From the IMG/VR virus record IMGVR_UViG_3300030331_005786, positions 1-35,547 of that record: 35,547 nt of DNA, one strand, 5' to 3'. Under the pieces are notes generated by a model. It saw only the letters and a program-made list of their open reading frames with translations, searched no databases and was not told the DNA's origin. The position numbers and the translations under genes are program-made. The first letter of the stretch is position 1. The number at the start of each line of letters is the position of its first letter. The DNA is from a virus. Shown here one piece after another: positions 14,051 through 23,500 of the stretch.

Positions 14051-14551
14051 TTATTTTGCATCTCCAAAGTCACGTGTAAAAAACTTACCTAAAATATTAT
14101 CATTAATGTGGGCACTGTATTTATTTTCTAAAACTTCATTTAGAAATAAATGTTTGGTTTCAAAATAAGTAAGTAATTTTTTATTAGGAACAAATTCTAA
14201 TATACGTTTTTCCCAATTTTTTCCATTACTATCTTTTTTAGATAAATCTAATATTTCTTTTTGTGAACCATAATAGTTCTTCCAGTCAGATTCAATTATT
14301 ATTTTTTGTTTTTGAGGAGTACGTCCTTTAAGACCTTGTTTTATTCTTTCTTCTTTTAAAGCTTGTAAGGCTTTTTTACCTAATTTTTTATTTCTTTCAA
14401 AATAAAGAACTTTTTTACCTATATATCTTACATCAGTAGGTATATACCTAACTTCATAGATAAACCCATAAGTTCCTTTTGGCATATCCTCTATTGATGT
14501 TATAACCCTTCCCTGGTACATCCAGGTAGCGGTTGTTGGCATATTTTTCAT
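14051..14551 (-). CDS. GIY-YIG-type endonuclease
   Basis: 166 residues. The N-terminal half has YGFIYEVRYIPTDVRYIGKK: Ile31-Tyr32 and Tyr43-Ile44-Gly45 separated by ten residues, the spacing of the GIY-YIG motif (first element degenerate, GFIY). Arg53 and Glu131 (FETKHLFLNE) could complete the active site. SDWKNYYGS at 88-96 is a motif I associate with phage members of this group. There is no C-terminal DNA-binding repeat like those of homing enzymes, and the gene is in a conserved-looking replication block, so a processing role is as likely as homing. An upstream in-frame second Met (residue 4) is an alternative start. Confidence 0.75.
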   Translation of the reverse strand: MKNMPTTATWMYQGRVITSIEDMPKGTYGFIYEVRYIPTDVRYIGKKVLYFERNKKLGKKALQALKEERIKQGLKGRTPQKQKIIIESDWKNYYGSQKEILDLSKKDSNGKNWEKRILEFVPNKKLLTYFETKHLFLNEVLENKYSAHINDNILGKFFTRDFGDAK

Positions 14552-14571
14552 TTAAAATGTTATTAAAACCA

Positions 14572-15738
14572 TTATAAAGAATCAAATGATACTTGAATTT
14601 CTAAGTCTGAATCCATAGGTACTTTAGTAGGTACTGATAATTTACCTATGGCTAGTAAGTTTTGATTATTGTCATATAAACCAACAGTAGTAATATAGGG
14701 ACTAAAATATGATCCTGTTGCAAAGTCTTTATAAACATAATTAGTTCCAAGTAAGGGTGCAGTTGATTGACTGCCTGAGAGTAAAGATGGATTTAATGAA
14801 TAACCAAATTCGTTATCTCTTATAACACATTTATATTGATATTCGTTTAATGTAACAGATGAAGAAAATCCTACAGTAAGATTTTCTAAATCATTAGTTC
14901 CATTGTATCCATCTTGTCCTTCTAAAACAGACTTTCCTACAATAGCAAGATCTGCTACTGATGATGCATAATCATTAGATGAACTTATAGGAGTAATAAT
15001 TATATTCCCATGTTCATATATTACATTACCACAATATTGATTATTTTGTACTGGAGAAGTTGAAGAATAATTTAAATTTCCATTTCCATCATCAATAGCT
15101 GTAAATATGTTTCCACCTCCTCCTGGTTTGTATACTATGTTTACACTTTGAGGTTCAATGTTATTACCCCATAATTTTGAAGGGATTGAAATTAGTGATA
15201 TAAAATTATTATTAGGATTACCAGATACATCAATGTCTTCTCCTAATAGTGCTGTTCTAGTTTGAGTAATAGTACTTGATAAATAATTATAATATTGTGG
15301 ACTTTTTATTGCTCCAATAGGTAAATTATTAGATCCACTAAGACCAATATCTATTTGATTATAATCAGCAAATATATTATTTTGAGGACCTTCTAAACCA
15401 TATAATAAACTTGAAGTAGTTGCTAAACTTCCAGATTGACTCTCATAAAAATTAGAATAATAAAGTTGCATTACACTTGAATATACAGAATTTGTATTTA
15501 ATTTATTTACAAGTCCTGTAAAGTTTTGAGATCCAGAAACTGTTGAAGAAAAACCACTCCATATTGAATTTTGTGTAGTTTCAAATATTAATTTATTAGC
15601 TGGGGGTTGAGTACCAAAGTAAACTTCAATTCCTACATTGGATGCTGTCATAGCATTTCCTGTAAATCTAAATCCTTTATTAGCAGAAAAAGGAGTTATT
15701 ACAATATCCTTTGTAGTAAATTGTTTGTAAGCTGACAT
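14572..15738 (-). CDS. Tail/fibre structural protein, paralogue A
   Basis: 388 residues, rich in Ser, Gly, Asn and Thr with no charged helices, typical of beta-structured tail or fibre proteins. The C-terminal 90 residues (NEFGYSLNPSLLSGSQ, then YITTVGLYDNNQNLLAIGKL) align with the C-terminus of the next gene upstream, so the two are paralogues. Both end in a strand-rich tail (LEIQVSFDSL here). The start is MSAYKQFTTKDIVITPFSAN. The gene lies downstream of the giant tail protein in the same transcription unit. It is the last structural gene before the DNA-metabolism block. Precise location in the virion is unknown. Confidence 0.82.
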   Translation of the reverse strand: MSAYKQFTTKDIVITPFSANKGFRFTGNAMTASNVGIEVYFGTQPPANKLIFETTQNSIWSGFSSTVSGSQNFTGLVNKLNTNSVYSSVMQLYYSNFYESQSGSLATTSSLLYGLEGPQNNIFADYNQIDIGLSGSNNLPIGAIKSPQYYNYLSSTITQTRTALLGEDIDVSGNPNNNFISLISIPSKLWGNNIEPQSVNIVYKPGGGGNIFTAIDDGNGNLNYSSTSPVQNNQYCGNVIYEHGNIIITPISSSNDYASSVADLAIVGKSVLEGQDGYNGTNDLENLTVGFSSSVTLNEYQYKCVIRDNEFGYSLNPSLLSGSQSTAPLLGTNYVYKDFATGSYFSPYITTVGLYDNNQNLLAIGKLSVPTKVPMDSDLEIQVSFDSL

Positions 15739-15743
15739 ACATT

Positions 15744-16799
15744 CTAGTAATCTAATTTAACTCTAACAAGTAATTCTTTTGTAAAGTCTTTGATTAATGG
15801 TCTACTTAGTTTAGCAACAGCACACAACTCATTTGCATCATTATATAATCCAACTGTTGTTATAAAAGTTTGTGGATTATTTTGCATTGTAGGCCATAGT
15901 AAAGCTCCTGTAGATCCTGTTACAAATGATGGATTTGAAGAATAATTAAAATCACTGTTTTGAGCTCTTACAAAATAAAAATCAGAAGCTAAAGTTTCTT
16001 GGGAATTTAATCTGAAAGGTTTACCAGCTTGAAAAATACTTCCTGAAAGAGCATTATATAATTTTTGTGGATTTTTATCATTAGTATTAGAACTTCTTCC
16101 AATTCCCATATCAACTCCACCACCTGCAGCTTTTCCATCCAAAGCAGGACCATTTAATAATATTAAACCTACATCTGGTAAGAATAAACCATAAGATCCT
16201 GATTCTGCTGAAAATCCTGATGCTTTTACTCCTGTAAAAACAGTTCCCTGAGAACCTGATACTATATTATAAACTCTTCCAGCATTTCCAAATACATTTC
16301 CAGTATTTATTTTACTATCATCAGTTAATGTTAACATATCTAAACCATTAGCTCCACTTTTAGATATGTTTAATTCCATAGTACCTAATGCTAATGATTC
16401 TTTGTATCTAGCTCTTTCAATAGATAAAGCATAAAAATATGATCCTGTAAAGTCCCCAAATATGAAAGGATCTGTATCATCTCCTAATGCAATATTTTGA
16501 TATTGACCATATATAGTTGAAGATGGTGATTTACCATCTACTAAGGCATTATAAAGTAAACTACCACTTCCTACTTCATCGGCATATGCTATATCAAATT
16601 GAACAGCAGCTGCTGTTTCTGTTGATGCTGTTTGATACATATGAAGGAAAAATTGTCCTGTAGTTGTATTTGCCTGAACAGATGATGTATAAATTTCAGT
16701 TAATCTTGGAGCATTATTACTCCATACAGTTCCAGTTACGGAATCTATACTATTAATTATATCACCTGATCCAAATTGTGTAAAAGCTCCATTAGCCAT
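15744..16799 (-). CDS. Tail/fibre structural protein, paralogue B
   Basis: 351 residues, beginning MANGAFTQFGSGDIINSIDS. Ser/Gly/Thr-rich beta-type composition. The C-terminal part (SDFNYSSNPSFVTGSTG, then FITTVGLYNDANELCAVAKL and SRPLIKDF) matches paralogue A, which lies five bases downstream. Residues 70-150 (ALGDDTDPFIFGDFTGSYFY and following) are a separate domain. I recall the ITTVGLY(D/N)D motif as frequent in marine T4-like phage structural proteins. It is likely a tail or baseplate appendage subunit. No enzymatic or receptor-binding motif can be named. Confidence 0.82.
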   Translation of the reverse strand: MANGAFTQFGSGDIINSIDSVTGTVWSNNAPRLTEIYTSSVQANTTTGQFFLHMYQTASTETAAAVQFDIAYADEVGSGSLLYNALVDGKSPSSTIYGQYQNIALGDDTDPFIFGDFTGSYFYALSIERARYKESLALGTMELNISKSGANGLDMLTLTDDSKINTGNVFGNAGRVYNIVSGSQGTVFTGVKASGFSAESGSYGLFLPDVGLILLNGPALDGKAAGGGVDMGIGRSSNTNDKNPQKLYNALSGSIFQAGKPFRLNSQETLASDFYFVRAQNSDFNYSSNPSFVTGSTGALLWPTMQNNPQTFITTVGLYNDANELCAVAKLSRPLIKDFTKELLVRVKLDY

Positions 16800-16817
16800 A
16801 TTTTATTATTTTTTATA

Positions 16818-17471
16818 TTATTGCATTCCTGCTGATTTTCTTAATTCAAAAGGTACCTGTAATCTTGCTCCTGTATCTCTACCTACAATTGTTAGAGTAG
16901 CAAATAATACAGTAGCTGTTCCAAATATATTAATAGATGTAGCATTTAATGTAAAATTAGTACCTGTTACAGTTTTAGAAACATTAGTACCTAAAGTTTG
17001 TTGAGTATTTAATTCATTACTAGAATTAGCTCCTCCTCCTATAATATTAGCTAAAGTAATATTTGACATTGTTACAGTATAACCTCCTGATTCAGGAGCA
17101 GTTCCTGAAAATGTTGTTGTTTGAGGAGTAATAGCTGGAACTGTAGACTCACCTGTTACTAATTGAATTACGTTAGTTCCAATTGTTAAGGTAGGCATTA
17201 CAGCTGTTGATCTAGGTAAAGTAACTAATTTATACTTCATTGTTTGAAGTTCATTAGGAAAAGCTTCCAAAACAGGCATATTTTCAATTGCCTCTCCATA
17301 AAAAGCTGATCCCGAAGGGTGATCAGGATTATATAAAGAATAATCTACTTCATCATCTGATAAAGCAAATTGTGTAATATTAAAAGCATTACCTCCTTGA
17401 GCTAATAATTCTCTTCCTTTTTTAGTTAAAATAGCATCTACTGTTACTACTTGATTATTTAAATATCCCAT
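16818..17471 (-). CDS. Conserved T4-like virion structural protein
   Basis: 217 residues. The N-terminal 90 residues (MGYLNNQVVTVDAILTKKGR, then FNITQFALSDDEVDYSLYNP and FYGEAIENMPVLEA) form a block I recognise as strongly conserved among marine T4-like phages, without an assigned T4 number. The remainder is Thr/Ser/Gly-rich beta sequence ending VGRDTGARLQVPFELRKSAG. It sits between the giant tail protein and the paralogous fibre-like genes. An exact promoter element lies 12 bases upstream, so the last three tail genes can be expressed from their own start. A tail or baseplate component is likely. Confidence 0.83.
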   Translation of the reverse strand: MGYLNNQVVTVDAILTKKGRELLAQGGNAFNITQFALSDDEVDYSLYNPDHPSGSAFYGEAIENMPVLEAFPNELQTMKYKLVTLPRSTAVMPTLTIGTNVIQLVTGESTVPAITPQTTTFSGTAPESGGYTVTMSNITLANIIGGGANSSNELNTQQTLGTNVSKTVTGTNFTLNATSINIFGTATVLFATLTIVGRDTGARLQVPFELRKSAGMQ

Positions 17472-17483
17472 TTTATATTAGTA

Positions 17484-17498
17484 TTTTATTATAAATAT
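17484..17498 (-). promoter_or_regulatory. Putative late promoter element
   Basis: An exact copy of ATATTTATAATAAAA on the coding strand, 12 bases before the ATG of the 217-residue structural protein, in the 68-base gap after the giant tail gene. The gap shows no hairpin that would act as a terminator for the upstream transcript. Confidence 0.6.
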
Positions 17499-17539
17499 AT
17501 GTTTTTTTATTTTCTATTCCAAATAATATTAATCAATTA

Positions 17540-20500
17540 TTATACTTCCTCATTTTTATCTGGATTATCAAACACATTTTCCGATTGTAATTTATTAATT
17601 ATTTTCTGAACATTTGCTTGTTGGGTTGAAGTTAAATCATTTGGTATTAAATATCCATCACCTGATGGGGTTGTAATACCTCGTGATCCTGAAGGGGGAG
17701 ATAAGTCAAGTACTACTCTAGAATCATCTTCAGTTCTTCTTCTAATAGTTGCTGCTAATATACTTCCTGATGGTATTGGTTTAACTAGAGCTACAGGATC
17801 TGGATCTACTAATAATCTATTCCATACAAACCCAGCATCAAACGCTAATGCTTGTGTTTGATCTTCACCATCTGTAATGAATAATTTTCTTTGAAAGTTA
17901 AATCCACTACCTCCATACTTTCTTGGCATTACTAATGATCCAGTACCACCCGCTGTTATCCCAGCGTAATCATCTACTCCACTCATATTTGTACCAAATA
18001 TCCAATTAGCTGATGTTGTAGTTTGAGGAGTTCTAAAATTACTTCTTTGAACTGTAACTGTTACCGTAGTTGGTCTACTTTCACCATCTAAATTAGTTAC
18101 AAAATTAGTTTGTTGTACATTTGCAATAAATGAGCCACTACCACATCCATCAAGAGTTGCATTACCAGCACCTGCATTCATTAAGTAAAAGCAAGATTTA
18201 TTCTGCATAGCTATATCTAGTCTTCTTGTATATTCATCAATTTGGGTAGCATATCCATTAAATTCTGGGGCTGATGAAGTTATTAAACCTGGTATATCAA
18301 AATTAAAAGTACTACCTCCTCCAGGAATACCAAATGCTTCAGTCATTAATGCAGGAGGAGCTATTTCATATTCAATTACTCTAAAATCTTGAGTTATAGT
18401 TTCAAAATTTTCATTAATATCATTAATATCTTGAGTAGCTGCATTTTGTGAAGGAAATCTGTATGATACTCTTATTTCATCACCTACTTTAATTTCAAAT
18501 GATTTATCGTTTTGTTCATATTCTGATAATAATGATTGTGAAAAATTAAATCTATAATAATTATCTAAATTTTCTTTATCTTGTATAACAGGTAATGTTG
18601 TATCACCTACACTTGGGGACGAATTAGCTGTTTTTAATCCATTAGTTTGAGGAACAAAAGCTATTGAACCAAAATTTGAACCAGTTCCTAGTGATGTTAT
18701 AGTACTGGCAAATCCTACAGTTGTTTGTAATGCTGGATAAGTAACACCAGGCACACCATTTTCAGTTGCAAAATTAGCATTAACTGAAGCATCACCTCTT
18801 CTAGTATTAATATTTAAAGTATTAAATAGAGCGTATAAAGGACCTATTAATGAAAAATTTGATGTAAATGAACCATTACTTAATATTGCTCTAGGTGTAA
18901 CGCTACTTTGATTAGGACCTAGCAAGGTTAATATTCCTAATCCTTTACTTCTAGCGTAATCAGAACTTCCTGTTGTAAAAATATTTATTGCTGATGCTGA
19001 TGTCATTTGTTTTAATTCTAAATCACTTTGAAGTGGAACATTAGGTATTTGATCATCATTCATAACACCACCACCTTTAGATGAACCAATTTGGAATTGT
19101 TGGAATTGATTTGACCTCAAAGCCCAAGTAGGTCTAAACCATGAATGAGAAATAGTGGTATTAATATTAGTAAATTGATTTGAAAAATATGCCTGAAAAT
19201 CATTAGCTGGTGCAAATATGTTATGTGACCCATTAGCTAAAGTAGCATAGTTAAGAGTTAAATTAAATGCTCTAAATGTTTTAGTTTGTGAATTAAAAAA
19301 TACACTTGCTCTTCTATTTTTTTCAAAAGTAGATGATACAGGTATTAAATTTTCATTACTACCATTTAATAAAGAAGATGTAATTATTGGTGATTGTTCA
19401 TTTAATATATCATTAAATGGTATTTGAATTAATTGATCTAATATAAATGTAGTAGTGTTAAATACAGATGGTGATGAAAACGATTGTTTAAAATGTGCTA
19501 TATTAATAGGATTTTTATCTATAACAGCAGTTTTACCATATGAAACATCACCTCCCCAACTTCCAGTTTCACCATTTACATATCTAACTTTATGAATAGC
19601 TAATAACTCGGGTAAATTTGCTAAACTTGTAAATCCTTGGGTTGGTGATAAACCAGTTGCAACACTTGCTGATGGTATACCTGTGTAAAAATTATAATCT
19701 GCACTTTCTAATAAAGATCCATTATATCTTGGATTAATTACTGAGAGTGCTGTGTAATTACTATCTGGAACTTCAGCAAATTCTAATAATGGGGTGGTTG
19801 TACCTCTATTAGCTGGCTCCCATCCTAATTGAGATGCTGATACTAATAAAGGATAGTCTGAAGGTATTCCTTGAATTTTGGTTGATCCTGAGGTTACAGG
19901 ATCAAAATCCATATCAAACAAATATGAATTTTTTCTACTACTACTTACATTATTAATTAAAGGATTATAAAATGAATTTTGAAATAATTGACTTTGTGAA
20001 GGTATAATAGTAAAACCATCATTAGGTTGTAAATGTTTTCCACCTAAACCACCTACTATTGAAATAGAATGTAATTCAAAAGTAGCAGATTGAGGTTGAG
20101 AAGAGGCTAAAAAGAAAGCTGAAAAACCTCCATTATCAAACCCAGATCCTGGGCCTGATGTAAAAGGTTGTATTACACCAGGAGCAGATCCAAAATTTGT
20201 AGCAGTAAATGTAATTTCAAATTGTCTTAATGAAGCAACACGTTCTGAACCTGATAGAGCTGTAGCACTAGCTATAAATCCAGTAGAATCTGCTCCTTGC
20301 AATGCTGGACCAACTTGTGGAAGATTTGTTAAAGCTGTAACAGAACCACTAACAGTATATGCAATACCTGGGACTAAATTTTCAAATGCTCCAACTATAA
20401 AATAAGTTCCAGTTGACACTGCAGCATCAGTAGTAATTGTTATACCTGCTGTAGATACACTAGAAAGGGTTAGCCCTGTAGAAGTAAGACCTGTACTTAC

Positions 20501-23500
20501 TTTACTAGTTACTGCATTATTTAAATCAAAACTAGGTGTTGGGAGTGTATCAGGTGTTTGATCATTTCCATCAGCAAATATTCTATAAGGGTTATATTGA
20601 GCAGGAAGAGGATCTATACTACTACCACTATACTCACCATTATAAAATTCATCTTGTGTGTTTTTTATTTTATTTTCTCCTGTAAAATTATCTACGTAAA
20701 ACCATGCTTGTTGAGAAGATGATAATGGTGGTGTTGGATTTGAAAATCCTGGGTTTCCAATAATACCCCCACCTGAAGTTGGTCCAGTATTTGTTAAATT
20801 ATAAGCATTAAAAGATGATGTAATGAATTGTACACTATCAGTACCACTTGTATCTCTTACCCATACTTGATATCTTTCTTCAGGCATTAATGTTAATACT
20901 GGTGAAGTAAAATCAACATCACTACTTACTGTACCATCAAATTCCTTTTCAAAAAGAATTCCTCTTTTTGATCCAGATATAGTTAAAATATGAGTATCAC
21001 TATCAATACTTGATGCCTTAAATCTATATTGAACATCTAATGGTCTTAATACTGTAAAAAACTGGGATGCAGTTAATGCTGAAGATGCTTCATTTGGTAT
21101 TTGTGGTCCTTGAAAGAAATCTCCATTTGTTTGAAAATAACCTTCATCTGCTCCAAAATCATCATAAAAATTAGTAATATTTCTTCCTTCAGTAGTAAAA
21201 GTTAAACTTCTACCCATATTTATCTTACTACCTGTTGTTCCTCTTAAAATATTATATTTATTAACACTTCCACCAGCACTACCTGTTAATGACTGCATTC
21301 CTATACTTGAAGTAATTAATAAATTTTTCTTAACTATTCTATTATTATATCCTTTAACATTACTTCCTTCATCTTCATTTATAGGTGTAGTAGCAATTAC
21401 AGTATTGATGTTAATACCAATCTCTGTATTTGTTTTATTTCGTTCTAATAGATGTTGTTTTACGATAATTCCCGTACTTAAACTTGTACGAGCAGGTACA
21501 TAATTTTTTATTGCTTTAAATAATGATGATTCATAAAACTTAATTAATCTATTATAATCATATTCTTTTTCAATTATTTTTGGATCCTGATATTTAGTAA
21601 ATAAAGGTGTAATAACTGGATAGCCCTGATATTTTTTAAAATAATCTTCAGCTATACGAGTTAATTCAGGATATCTATCTCCACTTTCAGAAATATTTCT
21701 TGGATCTGCTATTGCATCAGAAACAACTCCATGACCAAAAGTACTTATAATATCATCATTTATTTCATTTTGAAATGAAAATCCAACTTCTAATGAGTTA
21801 ATGTCTTCAGTATAACTTGAACTTTGTTCAAATTCTTGTTGTATACTTCTAAAAGGTGATAACGTTGTTCCAAATTCATTACCATCAATTACTTGAATTT
21901 TATTTTTTATTCTATTTCTAATACCTGCAGAGGGTTGATCCATATAATTTAAACTATTATTTGGAACAACATAAGATGATGTAACTGTTAATTCTGGAGT
22001 GTCATTAAATCTAAAGTTTAAAAAATAAGGATTAAAAAATGGTGAAGTAGTAGTTGGGGATGGTTTATTAAAAAATGAACTTGTATATAACCCAGGATTA
22101 CCTACACCTATTCCATAAGATCCTGTATAGTTTACAACTGCAGGATGTACTGATCCAACAGTAGAACTTCCACTTACAAGATTACTATCAAGTGGTCCTG
22201 TTGGTTGTAATCCACCAAATGAAAATTGTCTAAGATTAGTAACATAAGTAGCATCAAAATAAGATGCAGATCCATTTGGTTCTGTAAATTCTAATTCATT
22301 ACCTAAAGGTACTCTATAGCTTAGTAAATCATAAGAACTTCCTGGTCCCGTATTTGAATCAGAATGACCTTGAATAGACTCAGGATTCATTACTAAATCA
22401 TTAAATGATGAAGCAGATAATGCTCTTCTATAATATCTAAATTCTTGAAAAGAACCAGACATAGTATCTCCTAAATCAAAACCAGGAATTGTTTTTGAAT
22501 TTGCTTTTCCTACAGTATTGTTAGCAGTATAAACTGCATTAGGAAATATATTTCCAGGAAGGAATACTTGAGAACCATGATAATTATGAATTTGCTTAGT
22601 ACTCCCAGGATTAGGATCTAAGAAAAATCTATTCCAAGCTTCATTCATTGAAGCTGAAGCTACTCCTGCTGACATTGTTAAACTAGAGGAAGCTAACCAT
22701 CCTACTTCATTACCATCATAACCATTATATATATTTTGACCAACTCTTAATTCAAATTCATTAATTGTATTATTTTGACCTGATGCTGATATATGTGTTT
22801 TTCTTTGTATTTGTACTGTCCACCATTCTTTATTATAAAAAGGTAAGTAAATAGGATCTGTAATATATACATTTGCAAAATTAGTACCACCTATATTTCT
22901 AGCTTCTTGTGCACCCTGAGTAAGTGATCCTGATATAACAAAGGACATACTTGCATAAGTATTAAAATGAGGAGTACTTGCACCATCAAATGAACCTGAT
23001 TGCGATCCTGATTGGTGAAGAAATATTCCAAAATCTCCATTATTATCTTCATCATCAAAAGTAGGATCTGCTCCTCTTTTTAATAAAAGTGACTCTGAAA
23101 AATTTGTTATTGCTGTTGCTTCTCTTGCAGTTTTAAATCTAAATTGTATGCAGTCTGGGAGTTCTACTCCAGTAGATCCTGCTGAAGGGGCAGAAGCATT
23201 TGCTGCAAGGGGCAACCAGGGAAACATTGCATTAGCATTTACAGTAGGATATCTTCCAGTATTAGGTATACTGGCTGTTGCAGGTGTTGCAAAAGTATTA
23301 AATGCTGTAGAATAACGATTCATCCATAAATCGTAATCATTTTCATCATCTTTATTTTTACCTCCAAATTCACTTATGCGAAGCATTGTATTTGGAACCC
23401 CCCATATATTAATTAATTGTCTTAATCCTGTTACAGTTCCTTTTCTTTTTACTAAAGAAACCATATTATGAAAGATTCTTTTATATATTTCTTGAGCAGC

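Noticed and set aside
17499-17539. T-runs in intergenic gaps as possible terminators (also 34045-34059)
   Set aside because: No GC-rich stem precedes them on the coding strand. T-runs are common throughout this AT-rich window.
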